Numbered from the stretch's first letter, positions 1 through 9,112 are shown. The stretch is 64,000 nucleotides of DNA from Bacillus ndiopicus (GCF_000612805.1 NZ_HG964403.1:1-64000), one strand, 5' to 3'. Notes: a model not told the origin generated them from the letters alone. A program made the numbers and translations.

Positions 1-90
1 GAAGGCTAACAATCGCTATCAAGCGTATCTCACATGAAGCAGTGCAGATGAGCAATTTTTTGTATGCAAATAGAATTTTCTATGGCGTTC

Positions 91-174
91 CTGATAGAAC
101 TCAAAAACTTCCTGATAGAAACCTAAAAGTTACTGATAGAACAAAAAAACATGCGGATAAAACATCAATAGATG
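91..174. repeat. Array of four 21-bp degenerate direct repeats
   Basis: The core CTGATAGAA recurs at 91, 112 and 133, with a diverged copy (CGGATAAAA) at 154, spaced exactly 21 bp. It has the same period as the arrays at 22320-22540 and 38450-38615 but a different core. No CRISPR-like spacers are present. The rest of 1-582 shows no gene I can support; only a 12-codon open tail (2-37) could be the end of a gene lying left of the window. Confidence 0.75.
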
Positions 175-514
175 TTAAAAATCCCTTCATTTTAGGGTGA
201 ATTCCCTATAATTTCTTGAATCATTACTCCGGATCAAGCTAAAATAGTTTTTATAAAGGGTGTGTTCCCAAAAAGCATTCGGAAACATCAATATTTTATG
301 AGAACTTGATATAACTCAATGCTTGTTAAGTCATACATGAACGCCACAAATGATATAGATAATAAAACAATGCTATGTTAAAGCATTGATAGTAGAATGC
401 TGCTTCAAACCAATAAATATAGATTTTATATTTTTGGGCAATCCCTTCTTTTTTGTAATATAACTCAAAAAGTCTAAAAGGTTTTACTTATACTGAAGTA
501 TAAATCGCATAATG

Positions 515-543
515 TTGCAATTAAACTATTATTATGTTAAATT
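515..543 (+). promoter_or_regulatory. Putative SigA promoter for the lysine riboswitch/lysP transcript
   Basis: TTGCAA (515-520) and TAAATT (538-543) are separated by 17 bp and lie about 40 bp before the riboswitch aptamer. Both boxes are imperfect, so this is a best guess for the lysP promoter. Confidence 0.35.
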
Positions 544-582
544 AATATGCGTTGAAAACTTAATAATAAACCTCAAGTTTAA

Positions 583-813
583 TTGAGGTAGAGGTCGCAA
601 TATTTAAGAGTACATTAATGGAAATGACAAGCATTGATGAAATTTGTGGAAAGGAAATATTGCCGAAGTGTGAAGGGACTTGAAAACTTCATGCTGGGGC
701 TGCGTTCGAAAGGAGCAGAACTGTCACGTTTGATTTAGGCAGCGTGTTGAGCTATCAAAGGAAAAACTAAGGATGAATGTAGCCATCACAATGTCTTGTG
801 GTGGTATTTTTTT
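583..813 (+). promoter_or_regulatory. Lysine riboswitch (L box)
   Basis: The conserved L-box landmarks occur in order: GAGGTAGAGGTCGC at the 5' side, TTTAAGAGTA, ATTGATGAAAT, GGAAAGG, TGCCGAAG, GCTGGGGCTGCGTTCGAAAG and CAGAACTGTCAC. The element is followed by an intrinsic terminator and a gene whose product is a LysP-type permease. In this known class, lysine binding favours the terminator and shuts off transcription. The aptamer ends near 765 and the expression platform runs to 813. Confidence 0.93.
783..813 (+). terminator. Riboswitch expression-platform terminator
   Basis: A 9-bp stem (CCATCACAA with TTGTGGTGG, one G-U pair) has a 4-nt loop and is followed by TATTTTTTT. It sits between the lysine aptamer and the lysP ribosome binding site, as expected for lysine-dependent attenuation. 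Confidence 0.85.
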
Positions 814-841
814 GTCTAAAAATTAGGAAGGAAGCTACATA

Positions 842-2305
842 GTGAGTGATATTAAAATTAATCAGCTTGGTAATAAACCACCACAGCTGCAAAAAGCATT
901 AAAAAGTCGTCATATTACAATGATTTCTTTAGGAGGGACTATTGGAACAGGGCTGTTTTTAGCCAGCGGGGGAGCTATAGCACAGGCAGGTCCTGGGGGA
1001 GCGTTGTTAGCATATGCATTGATTGGTATAATGGTTTATTTTTTAATGACAAGCTTAGGGGAAATGGCAGCTTATATGCCGTCCTCTGGTTCCTTTAGCA
1101 CGTATGCTAGTAAATTTGTCGATCCAGCGTTAGGATTTGCGATAGGATGGAACTACTGGTATAGCTGGGCAATTACGATTGCAGCAGAAATTGCAGCAGT
1201 ATCCTTGATTATGAAGTATTGGTTTCCAAATAGCTCATCAACGCTTTGGACCGTGCTATTTATCGTTATTGTATTAACTCTTAATCTTTTATCTGTTAGA
1301 AGCTATGGAGAAAGCGAATATTGGTTTGCGATGATAAAAGTAGCAACCGTTATTGTTTTTATTATCATAAGTTTTTTAATGATTTTTGGCATTTTAGGTG
1401 GGCAAGCACCAGTAGGTTTTACAAACTTTTTTATTAGTGATGGACCGTTTCATGGTGGATTTTTAGCTACCTTTGGTATTTTTCTTGCAGCGGGATTTTC
1501 TTTTCAGGGAACAGAACTAGTGGGCATTACAGCAGGTGAGACGGATGATCCAGAGAAAAATATTCCGAAGGCTGTCAAATCAGTATTTTGGCGTATTTTA
1601 TTATTTTATATTTTAGCTATTGCGGCAATTGGACTGCTAATTCCATTTACTGATGAGCGCTTATTATCTGAGGATGTTGCGATATCACCATTTACTTTAA
1701 TATTTGACCGTTTAGGGATTGCTGTGGCTGCCTCTTTCATGAATACGATTATTTTAACGGCGATGTTATCGGCAGGTAATTCAGCACTTTATGCGTCTTC
1801 TCGTATGCTTTGGCAGCTAGCTGTAGAGGGGAAAGCACCGAAATTATTCGCGAAGCTAAACCGTCGAGGTATTCCAATATATGCGTTAATTGCGACAATA
1901 GCAATTGGGTGTTTAGCATTTTTAGCTTCCTTTTTTGGCGATGGAGTTGTCTATATTTGGCTACTTAATGCTTCAGGGATGTCAGGCTTTATCACATGGC
2001 TTGGGATTGCTTACAGCCATTATCGATTCCGTCGAGCGTTTATCGTACAAGGTATGGACCTATCCTTGTTACCATATAAGACAAAATGGTATCCATTCGG
2101 CCCTTTGTTCGCACTTACGGTTTGTATAGTTGTTGTACTTGGTCAAAATTACACAGCATTTATTGGAGATAAAATCGATTGGTACGGCATTCTTGTTTCG
2201 TATATCGGAATTCCGCTATTCTTGATACTGTGGATAGGCTATAAAATTAAATTTAAAACAAGGCTTCTTCCACTAGAAGAATGTGATTTAAAGATAGAGA
2301 AATAA
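842..2305 (+). CDS. lysP: Lysine-specific permease, LysP-like (APC superfamily)
   Basis: This is a 487-aa inner-membrane amino acid permease, predicted to import lysine. The N-terminus has the amino-acid-permease signature (SLGGTIGTGLFLASG around residues 29-43), followed by about 12 hydrophobic segments and the GETDDPEKNIPKA motif near residue 238, typical of the AAT family. The GTG start at 842 has AGGAAGGA at 825-832. Substrate assignment rests on the lysine riboswitch directly upstream plus family resemblance to LysP. It appears monocistronic and ends facing mntH, with a shared bidirectional hairpin between them. An overlapping small open frame inside it is a shadow. Confidence 0.92.
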   Translation: MSDIKINQLGNKPPQLQKALKSRHITMISLGGTIGTGLFLASGGAIAQAGPGGALLAYALIGIMVYFLMTSLGEMAAYMPSSGSFSTYASKFVDPALGFAIGWNYWYSWAITIAAEIAAVSLIMKYWFPNSSSTLWTVLFIVIVLTLNLLSVRSYGESEYWFAMIKVATVIVFIIISFLMIFGILGGQAPVGFTNFFISDGPFHGGFLATFGIFLAAGFSFQGTELVGITAGETDDPEKNIPKAVKSVFWRILLFYILAIAAIGLLIPFTDERLLSEDVAISPFTLIFDRLGIAVAASFMNTIILTAMLSAGNSALYASSRMLWQLAVEGKAPKLFAKLNRRGIPIYALIATIAIGCLAFLASFFGDGVVYIWLLNASGMSGFITWLGIAYSHYRFRRAFIVQGMDLSLLPYKTKWYPFGPLFALTVCIVVVLGQNYTAFIGDKIDWYGILVSYIGIPLFLILWIGYKIKFKTRLLPLEECDLKIEK

Positions 2306-2451
2306 AAATGAGATTGATCAAGAAGCTGAAATTACCTTTGACACAACAAGAAATGTAATTTTACTTATTTATTTTGAAATAAAATAGAATCCAGTGTTTC
2401 CAATCATTTAATGAATACTTACATGTTTGAACAATTTAATAAAATAGCAAA

Positions 2452-2500
2452 AGTTGTCCGGAAAGCGGCGTGCTAGCCTGCTTTTCGGACAACTCTATTT
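2452..2500. terminator. Bidirectional terminator hairpin between lysP and mntH (dispersed hairpin family)
   Basis: Arms at 2452-2466 (AGTTGTCCGGAAAGC) and 2480-2494 (GCTTTTCGGACAACT) pair almost perfectly. T-rich sequence follows on the plus strand, with a weaker T-rich tract on the minus strand. A near-identical hairpin occurs at 26149-26191 and a diverged one at 49367-49419. Confidence 0.8.
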
Positions 2501-2501
2501 T

Positions 2502-3767
2502 TTAAGCAAATAATGTTTCCCAAATTAAATAAATATTTAAGGTAACCACAATAAATACGACAAACCATCCCAGAATAGTTGTAATACGATGGTTTACTAA
2601 GCTACCCATAATATCTCGTTTGCTTGTAAACATAACAAGTGGTACGAGGGCAAAGGCGATACCAAATGATAAAACTACTTGGCTTAAAACAAGAGCATAG
2701 GTTGCATTAACACCTGATGCAATAATGAGAAGAGGTGGTAGCATTGTTATGGTACGTCTTAAATATAGCGGAATTTTCCTTCTAATAAACCCTTGCATCA
2801 CAACATCGCCTGCCATTGTTCCGACAGATGAGCTTGCAAGCCCTGCAATCAATAGACCAAGGCCAAAGGAGATTGCAGCCATTGGGCCAAGTGCATTGTA
2901 TAGACCATCGTATGCTACATCTAAATCTTCTACAACAACACCTTGTGTATGGAAAACAGCTGCTGCAATAATCAGCATCGTCATGTTGATAGCTCCTGCA
3001 ATAACCATCGCAATAATTATATCTACAAGTTCAAAGCGGAAAATCTGTCTTTTCTCATTGTCGTTGCGACCAACAATACGATTTTGTGTTAAAGAAGAAT
3101 GTAGATAAATTGCATGTGGCATAACAGTTGCTCCTAAAATTCCTGTTGCAAGTAAAATTGATTCTACACCATCAAAGTGAGGGACGAACATCCCAACTGT
3201 TACTTCTCCCCAATTTGGCTGTGCTAAAAATGTTTGAAATGCGAATGCAAGCACAACGATAAGTACCATACCTGAAATCCCTGCTTCAAATGCTCTAAAG
3301 CCCCTACGCTGTAATTCTAAAATAGCAAATGAACCCACGGCAGTAATAAGTGCTGCAGGCAGCATTGGAATATTAAATAATAAATATAATCCTAATGCGG
3401 CACCAATAAATTCTGCAAGATCAGTTGCAATGATAACTAATTCTGCTTGAATCCAAAGAACAATAGACGTTTTTTTTGAAAAATGCTCACGTGCTACTTC
3501 AGGTAAGTTTTTTCCTGTGGCAATTCCAAGCTTAGCAGATAGAGATTGAATTAGTACTGCCATTAAATTAGAAAAGACAATTACCCACAGTAATAGATAT
3601 CCGTATTTTGAGCCAGCAGTGATATTTGTCGCGAAATTACCAGGATCAATATAGGCAACTGCCGCAATAAAAGCTGGACCAAGAAATGGTAGAAATCGTT
3701 GCCATCCTTTAATATCACCATTTAGCACAGCTTCAGCGGATATTTGGGTTGTTTGTTTATCTAACAT
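2502..3767 (-). CDS. mntH: Nramp-family divalent metal (Mn2+) transporter
   Basis: This is a 421-aa proton-coupled Mn2+/Fe2+ importer of the cytoplasmic membrane. Diagnostic Nramp motifs are present: YIDPGNFATN around residues 40-49 (metal-binding Asp and Asn in TM1) and MPHAIYLHSS near residues 214-223 (TM6 Met-Pro-His). About 11 hydrophobic segments are visible and the length matches the family. A GAAGGA ribosome binding site precedes the ATG. An MntR-like box lies about 40 bp upstream (3804-3823), so repression by Mn2+-MntR is likely. It is transcribed convergently with lysP and looks monocistronic. Confidence 0.95.
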   Translation of the reverse strand: MLDKQTTQISAEAVLNGDIKGWQRFLPFLGPAFIAAVAYIDPGNFATNITAGSKYGYLLLWVIVFSNLMAVLIQSLSAKLGIATGKNLPEVAREHFSKKTSIVLWIQAELVIIATDLAEFIGAALGLYLLFNIPMLPAALITAVGSFAILELQRRGFRAFEAGISGMVLIVVLAFAFQTFLAQPNWGEVTVGMFVPHFDGVESILLATGILGATVMPHAIYLHSSLTQNRIVGRNDNEKRQIFRFELVDIIIAMVIAGAINMTMLIIAAAVFHTQGVVVEDLDVAYDGLYNALGPMAAISFGLGLLIAGLASSSVGTMAGDVVMQGFIRRKIPLYLRRTITMLPPLLIIASGVNATYALVLSQVVLSFGIAFALVPLVMFTSKRDIMGSLVNHRITTILGWFVVFIVVTLNIYLIWETLFA

Positions 3768-3803
3768 TTTTCCTTCACCTCAAAAAGTATCCCTGTATAA
3801 AAA

Positions 3804-3823
3804 AAGTTTCTCAAAGGAAAATT
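3804..3823 (-). promoter_or_regulatory. MntR-like operator upstream of mntH
   Basis: Read on the minus strand the sequence is AATTTTCCTTTGAGAAACTT. It resembles the Bacillus MntR box (TTTGCCTTAAGGAAACT type) in spacing and in the AAACT end. Its place just upstream of mntH supports the call; binding is inferred. Confidence 0.55.
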
Positions 3824-3951
3824 TAATGCTCTTATTCTACTCCTAAGATGGTAAAATGTGAAGTGATTTTTAAAATAATAATGAATTTTTTATTTGCCTT
3901 CGGTGGATTTTATTAATTTTGGGTAAGTATTCCTAAATGGATTAATAAAAA

Positions 3952-4003
3952 GAGCTGCTAGGGAAATGGGGTAAAATCTATATTTCCTGACAGCTCATTT
4001 TTA
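3952..4003 (-). terminator. Terminator of the Sel1-repeat gene
   Basis: Arms GAGCTGCTAGGGAAAT (from 3952) and ATTTCCTGACAGCTC (to 3996) pair with small bulges and are flanked by T/A-rich tracts on both sides. It could also stop readthrough towards mntH. Confidence 0.65.
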
Positions 4004-4019
4004 TTATTTTTTTGAAAGA

Positions 4020-5906
4020 CTATTGGATTGACTTTTTCAGCCAATATGTTGCCTCTGTATAGTCCTGTGCAACACCAAGCCCTTTTTTATAAAGCATACC
4101 TAGTTGAAATTGTGCTTTAACGTGTCCATTGGAAGCAGCTCGCCGATACCATTTCGCGGCTTCTGTATAATCCTGTGCAACGCCCTCACCATTTGCATAC
4201 ATTTGACCAAGCTGAAATTGTGCTTTTGAATAGCCCTTAGAGGCAGAGAGTAGTATCCATTTGGCAGCCTCTGTATAATCGATGTTGACGCCTAAGCCTT
4301 TGTCGAAAATATTACCTAACTTGTATTGCGCTAGCATATGATCGCGTTCAGCTGCAAGACGGTAGCAGTGGCGAGCTTCATCATAATTTTTCTCAACGCC
4401 AAGGCCTTGCTCATAAAGCAATCCAAGTTCGTATTCTGCTTGTAGATGACGTTGTTCAGCAGCCGATTGAAGCCATTTGGCAGCCTCTGTATAGTTTTGT
4501 GTAACACTTTGTCCATACAAATAGCAAATAGCTATTTCAAATTGGGCATCTGCGTTACTGTGTACTGCGGCGCGTTTTAACCATTTCATAATAAGCGGAT
4601 TTTCACTATCTAATGTTTTATATAGCATAGCTAAGTCATAGCATGCGCTAATATGCTCATTAGCAGCAGCCTTGGAAAGCCAGTCTATTGCTAGCTTTGT
4701 AGATTTTTCATTGTTTTGCAGCTTGTAAATAAGGCCAAGTGTATATTGTGCATTTGTATGATCTGCATTAGCAGCAAGCAGGAGCCATTTAGTAGCCTCA
4801 TCAATATTTTTTTCTACGCCATTTCCTGCCCGATATAATAATGCCAGTTGAAACTGTGCATTCGTATGGTTTTGCAGGGCAGCGCTTAAAAACCATTTGG
4901 CAGCTTCTTTATAGTTAATGGGAGCACCCCGTCCTTTGCTGTACATATAGCCTAGGTTATATTGAGCACTTGCATCACCTGCTAGTGCGGCTTTTGAAAA
5001 TAGATCAATTGCTTGTTCGAAGTTTTGATTTACTCCAGTACCATTATGATATAAGAAGCCTAGATTATTGAGCGCACTCGTATTGCCCTGGTTAGCTGCG
5101 AATTGGTACCATTTAGCGGCCTCTGTGTAGTTTTGAACCACACCTTTCCCATGATTGTAAAGTGAGCCTAAATTGTATTGTGCATCGGCATTCCCATTTT
5201 GAGCGGCCAGGGTGTAAAGCTCCGCGGCACGTTCATTGTTTTGTGGAATACCAACTCCTAACTCGTATAGCACACCTAATGCATATTGAGCGTCAGCTTC
5301 ATTTTGTGCAGCCGCTAAGGAGTACCATTTTATAGCCTCCTCATAATTTTGTGCAACGCCTTTGCCATGATTATAAAGAACACCTAAATTGTACTGGGCG
5401 CTAGCATTTCCAGCAGTAGCCGCTACTAAAAACCATTGAATCATCGCATCAAAGCTGTCACTAGTTTGTTCGTTATTATGCGTGAGACCGACAGCAGAGG
5501 AGGCTAGGCCATCATTTTCCTGTAGCTCACTTAAATACCATTCGCAAATATCTATTATATAATCAAGAACAATTTGCGCCGCTTTCGTATCAACTTTTGA
5601 ATTTGCTTGTGTTGTTGTCATTTGATAGACCAGATTCATTAATAGATAAATACGACTTGGCTGAATTTTTGATATAAACGTTTTGTTTTTTAATAAAGTG
5701 CGTAATGTAGCATATGCAACTGGCTGGAGCATTTTTTTCTCATACATATCTTTTATGATTATGTTCAACGCTTCATTTGAGTGCTGTAAAGAACGTGATG
5801 GGTAATCGTTCATATTTACAGCGGCTTGCTGCAACGCTATTATGAGAGGCTGATGTGTGCTAGGAATAGCGCTTAAAATAGATGAAAGCTCTTCAAGTTT
5901 GTACAT
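4020..5906 (-). CDS. Sel1-like/TPR repeat protein, cytoplasmic, 13 repeats
   Basis: This 628-aa protein has no signal peptide. The first ~155 residues are a helical region I do not recognise. From there to the C-terminus run 13 Sel1-like repeats of about 36 residues each, of the form AQYNLGxLYxxGxGVxQNYxEAxKW; repeats 7 and 8 are degenerate and lack the Gly-x-Gly-Val turn. Such repeats form alpha-alpha superhelices that bind other proteins, so a scaffold or adaptor role is plausible, but no partner is visible. The ATG at 5906 has AAGGAG 8 nt upstream; a GTG nine bases further upstream is too close to that site. It is flanked by a terminator and appears to be a single-gene unit. Confidence 0.85.
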   Translation of the reverse strand: MYKLEELSSILSAIPSTHQPLIIALQQAAVNMNDYPSRSLQHSNEALNIIIKDMYEKKMLQPVAYATLRTLLKNKTFISKIQPSRIYLLMNLVYQMTTTQANSKVDTKAAQIVLDYIIDICEWYLSELQENDGLASSAVGLTHNNEQTSDSFDAMIQWFLVAATAGNASAQYNLGVLYNHGKGVAQNYEEAIKWYSLAAAQNEADAQYALGVLYELGVGIPQNNERAAELYTLAAQNGNADAQYNLGSLYNHGKGVVQNYTEAAKWYQFAANQGNTSALNNLGFLYHNGTGVNQNFEQAIDLFSKAALAGDASAQYNLGYMYSKGRGAPINYKEAAKWFLSAALQNHTNAQFQLALLYRAGNGVEKNIDEATKWLLLAANADHTNAQYTLGLIYKLQNNEKSTKLAIDWLSKAAANEHISACYDLAMLYKTLDSENPLIMKWLKRAAVHSNADAQFEIAICYLYGQSVTQNYTEAAKWLQSAAEQRHLQAEYELGLLYEQGLGVEKNYDEARHCYRLAAERDHMLAQYKLGNIFDKGLGVNIDYTEAAKWILLSASKGYSKAQFQLGQMYANGEGVAQDYTEAAKWYRRAASNGHVKAQFQLGMLYKKGLGVAQDYTEATYWLKKSIQ

Positions 5907-6068
5907 GCTAATCACTCCTTCTTATAAGTTTTATCGGGCGAAAAGCATAATAGTGTTGAAACTTTTTTTAAGAAGATTCGTACATATAGGCAAGTACTAC
6001 ATCGGGCTACAATCTTGCAGGGGCTTTGTAGTACTTGGTACTTGAAATATAGTAAAGGAGGAATGAAT

Positions 6069-6461
6069 ATGAGCAAGTTTCAAATGGAAGAAATGATTGC
6101 TGGTAAGGACAAGCATTTCTCTAATGATAAATTTTTAGCAAAGGTGAAATCAACAGGTTTAAAATTGGGAATGTCGACATTGCATGCGGCAAGTACGTTA
6201 TTTTTCGCTGTGAAAAATCCTGATATGTCCAAGGCCAATAAATTAATTATTTTAGGGGCATTAGGTTATTTTGTTTTACCTTTTGATGTCATTGCAGATA
6301 TTTTACCGTTTGTCGGCTTAACAGACGATATTTTTGTGATTACTACAGCATTAGCGAAGGTTTATTCATCAATTACAGATGAAACAAAGCTTGAGGCACA
6401 TCAGTTTTTGAAAAAAACATTTGGTGAGCATTATGAGTATGAGCTAACACCTAAAGAATAA
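6069..6461 (+). CDS. YkvA-like DUF1232 membrane protein
   Basis: This is a 130-aa protein. The central hydrophobic segment carries the DUF1232 signature (ILGALGYFVLPFDVIADILP, then FVGLTDD) around residues 68-95, as in Bacillus YkvA. Function is unknown; the family is small and membrane-associated. The start at 6069 is preferred because AAAGGAGG (6054-6061) lies 7 nt upstream; the in-frame ATG at 6063 is only 1 nt from it. It is divergent from the Sel1 gene and convergent with the EamA gene. Confidence 0.85.
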   Translation: MSKFQMEEMIAGKDKHFSNDKFLAKVKSTGLKLGMSTLHAASTLFFAVKNPDMSKANKLIILGALGYFVLPFDVIADILPFVGLTDDIFVITTALAKVYSSITDETKLEAHQFLKKTFGEHYEYELTPKE

Positions 6462-6465
6462 TAAG

Positions 6466-6519
6466 AGGAGCTGTAGGAAGGTCAGCCTTTTATCTGACCT
6501 CCTGGACAGCTCCTTTTTT
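6466..6519. terminator. Long bidirectional hairpin at the end of the YkvA-like and EamA genes
   Basis: The outer stem AGGAGCTGT (6466-6474) pairs with ACAGCTCCT (6506-6514). A nested stem GGTCAG/CTGACC extends it, and a T run follows. The 3' part overlaps the last codons of the EamA gene on the minus strand. Confidence 0.8.
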
Positions 6520-7401
6520 AGCTTTTCTCATAGATATATAAGAAGGTAAAGTCATTCCGATAAGTACGAGAGCAATACCGACAAATTGTAATATGGACAG
6601 TGTTTCCTTAAGCACAAGCATAGACGTTATAATAGCTACAGGTAGCTCCATTGCACTTAGAATAGAGGCAAGACTGCCACCTACTTTCGGAACGGCAATT
6701 GAGAATAACAAAATCGGTAAAATAATGCCGAATGCCCCTAGTGCTAAACCAAACTTCCAAAGACCTGCGCCAAACAATTGACCATTCCATAGAATTTCGG
6801 GTGTTAATGCAAGACTTATGACAATTAGCGCTACAAGTGATACAAGGAAAGTACGTGAAACTGTCGTGATTCCTTCAACTTGTCGTGAATTTACTTGAAT
6901 AAATAGCGCGAAGCTTAAAGCCGATAGCAAGCCAAGTCCCCAACCTTGCCAAGCAATTGCTGACAAGTCTACGTCGACAATTCCCGCAGCAAAAATGGTT
7001 CCACCTATTAAAAAGATGAGCGAAATAGCTTCTCCGCGGCTTGGTAAACGTTTGTTCAAAGCGCAATCAATAAAGAGGCCAATCCATGTAAATTGAAATA
7101 GCATTACGACCGCTAGTGATGCGGGCAAATAATTTAAAGCTTGTCCGTAAACAATGCCTGTAGTAGCAGTAAGTGCCCCAGCTAACAATAAGATAATGAC
7201 ACCAGATTTATTGAGCTTAGGCAGAGTACGCTGTGTTATGACAAATAGTATAAGGGCAAGGAAAAATCCAACCATATATTGGCTTGTGACGGCTTCGGCT
7301 GTAGTGAAGCCATGCTGCATAGCAACTTTAACAATTGTTGATAGAATACCGTAGCTACTTGATGCAATCACAACCATTAAAGGGAAAATAAAATTCTTCA
7401 T
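6490..7401 (-). CDS. EamA/DMT-family transporter
   Basis: This is a 303-aa membrane protein with about ten hydrophobic segments arranged as two EamA halves (residues ~5-135 and ~150-290), typical of the drug/metabolite transporter superfamily. The substrate cannot be read from sequence. The ATG at 7401 overlaps the stop codon of the upstream GNAT gene (TAATG), which implies translational coupling; a longer reading from 7449 would run 48 bp into that gene and lacks its own ribosome binding site. GNAT plus exporter pairs sometimes detoxify or export acylated metabolites, which is only an inference here. Confidence 0.88.
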   Translation of the reverse strand: MKNFIFPLMVVIASSSYGILSTIVKVAMQHGFTTAEAVTSQYMVGFFLALILFVITQRTLPKLNKSGVIILLLAGALTATTGIVYGQALNYLPASLAVVMLFQFTWIGLFIDCALNKRLPSRGEAISLIFLIGGTIFAAGIVDVDLSAIAWQGWGLGLLSALSFALFIQVNSRQVEGITTVSRTFLVSLVALIVISLALTPEILWNGQLFGAGLWKFGLALGAFGIILPILLFSIAVPKVGGSLASILSAMELPVAIITSMLVLKETLSILQFVGIALVLIGMTLPSYISMRKAKKGAVQEVR

Positions 7402-7961
7402 TATAGCACTTTTACCATATGGTGAAAAGGTTCGTCGATAATTGTCCAAGACTCTGTAATAACGAAGCCAAGTCGCTCATATAAAGCGCGTGCCTTTTCT
7501 TTTTCTAGCTCGACATTTAAAGAAAGCTTTTTATAGCCATTTGCTTTCGCTTGTTGTTCTGCAAAATGTAATAGCTTTGTGCCGATTCCAAGGCCACGTG
7601 AGCTTGATGTTACACATACTGTATCGATGTAAAACTCATCATCATGTGCTTCAGCATCAATTATTGCTGAGGCATTTTTGGTTTCTAGCCATGCAGATAG
7701 ATTCGCATCAAGGGTTTTCGCAGTTAGGCCATCGTATAATACCGCAATACCAAGAAGTGTATCATCTTGTTTTGCAACATATGTATATAAATAGCTATGT
7801 CGATTATCTGTTCGTTTAACAAGCTCTGCTAATGTTGCTAATACTACCTGCTTTTCAGTTTCTCCAGTTAAGCGATGAGCAATATCACCAATTGCATCAT
7901 AAATAAGAGGTGCAATCTGTTCTGCATCTATCGGTTGTGCTTGTTGAATAGAAATTTCCAT
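7401..7961 (-). CDS. GNAT-family N-acetyltransferase
   Basis: This is a 186-aa cytoplasmic enzyme predicted to transfer an acetyl group from acetyl-CoA. The acetyl-CoA loop is visible as VCVTSSSRGLGIGTKLL (about residues 116-132, R/Q-x-x-G-x-G/A type), followed by the typical LSLNVELEKEKARALYERLGF motif near residues 146-166. The acceptor is unknown. It is the first gene of a two-gene operon with the EamA transporter, with overlapping stop and start codons. Confidence 0.9.
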   Translation of the reverse strand: MEISIQQAQPIDAEQIAPLIYDAIGDIAHRLTGETEKQVVLATLAELVKRTDNRHSYLYTYVAKQDDTLLGIAVLYDGLTAKTLDANLSAWLETKNASAIIDAEAHDDEFYIDTVCVTSSSRGLGIGTKLLHFAEQQAKANGYKKLSLNVELEKEKARALYERLGFVITESWTIIDEPFHHMVKVL

Positions 7962-8155
7962 TATTGTTCGCTTCTTTCGTTATAGTTTTCTGTCTAGATA
8001 GTCTTCACTAAGTGAAACTGTACCTTATAGAAGTATATCAAAATTATTAGGGAAAGGTTGCTTTTTCTATTTATCAAAATACTTTAAAACTTTAATGAAA
8101 CTACAGTTTCGTGGTAATCTAAAGTAAGCATAATTTCGGAGGTTAGAAGGTCAAA
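7962..8155. promoter_or_regulatory. Divergent control region with two perfect inverted repeats
   Basis: The region separates the GNAT-EamA operon from the pfkB-type gene. Two perfect palindromes occur: TTCACT-A-AGTGAA (8004-8016) and GAAACT-AC-AGTTTC (8097-8110). Either could bind a regulator. No matching regulator gene is adjacent. Confidence 0.4.
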
Positions 8156-9100
8156 ATGAGCCAGTCAAATAAAGACTTCATTCTTATTTATGGAGATGCG
8201 TTTGTTGATTACATCGCAGACGATATAACAAATACAACATTTACAAAATATTTAGGCGGGGCAACAATTAACGTAGCGGCAGGTATAAGTCGTATTGGTG
8301 CACCATCAGCCTTAATTACAATTACAGGCGATGATGAAACATCTGAATTCGTTCGTAATGAGATTACGAACGAGGGAGTCAATTTAGATTATGCTGTTTA
8401 TGTACCAGAAAAACGGGTAAGTGGTGTGTATGTGCATTTAACAGCTGATGGCGAGCGCATTTTCAGAGATTATATAGATGAAACGCCAGATTTACAAGTA
8501 GTAGAGGAGCAGCTACAATTAGCGGCATTTAAGCGCGCATCGATTTTCAACGTCTGCTCAGGTACAATGTTTCATCCAACTGCACTGGCAACGACGACAG
8601 CGGCAGTAGAGTTGGCGAAGGAACACGGAGCCATTATTGCGATTGATGCGAATATTAGACCACTACGTTGGGACAGTGAGGCAATTTGCCGTGAGACGAT
8701 TACAAGCTTTTTTGAGGATGCTGATATTTTAAAGCTGACAGATGAGGAGCTATTTTTCTTAACGGAAACTGAAACAATTGAGGATGGTATTGCGAAGCTG
8801 GATTCATTGCTTGTACCAATCATATTGATTACAGTTGGAGCAGAAGGCTCTTATGCAATATTAAATGGCGAAACTATTCATGTACCAGCTGAAAAGGTAA
8901 TAGCAGTTGATACAACGGGTGCAGGAGATGCATTTATGGCAGGGGTGTTGCGCTATGTTCATTATAACGGTTTACCGACAACTACGGAGGAAATCGTGGA
9001 GTGTGTTGCATTCGGTAATAAATTAGGTGCGCTTGCTGCGACAAAGCCTGGAGCTTTAACAGCATTGCCACAATACGAGGAAATTAAAGATCTGCTGTAA
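8156..9100 (+). CDS. PfkB-family carbohydrate kinase (fructokinase/ribokinase type)
   Basis: This is a 314-aa cytoplasmic sugar kinase. The ribokinase-fold signatures are present: the N-terminal glycine-rich GGATINVAAGISRIG (residues ~36-50) and the C-terminal DTTGAGDAFMAGVL (near residue 251), with the catalytic Asp and anion-hole GAGD. The sugar is not identifiable; fructose-like substrates are a common assignment for this subgroup. GAGGT lies upstream of the ATG. Twelve bases downstream begins a phosphatase-like gene, so the two are probably co-transcribed and end at one terminator. Confidence 0.88.
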   Translation: MSQSNKDFILIYGDAFVDYIADDITNTTFTKYLGGATINVAAGISRIGAPSALITITGDDETSEFVRNEITNEGVNLDYAVYVPEKRVSGVYVHLTADGERIFRDYIDETPDLQVVEEQLQLAAFKRASIFNVCSGTMFHPTALATTTAAVELAKEHGAIIAIDANIRPLRWDSEAICRETITSFFEDADILKLTDEELFFLTETETIEDGIAKLDSLLVPIILITVGAEGSYAILNGETIHVPAEKVIAVDTTGAGDAFMAGVLRYVHYNGLPTTTEEIVECVAFGNKLGALAATKPGALTALPQYEEIKDLL

Positions 9101-9112
9101 TGGAGGAATAAT

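Noticed and set aside
6015-6068. N-terminal extension of the YkvA-like protein
   Set aside because: The extra residues lack a ribosome binding site and the AAAGGAGG at 6054-6061 clearly serves the ATG at 6069.
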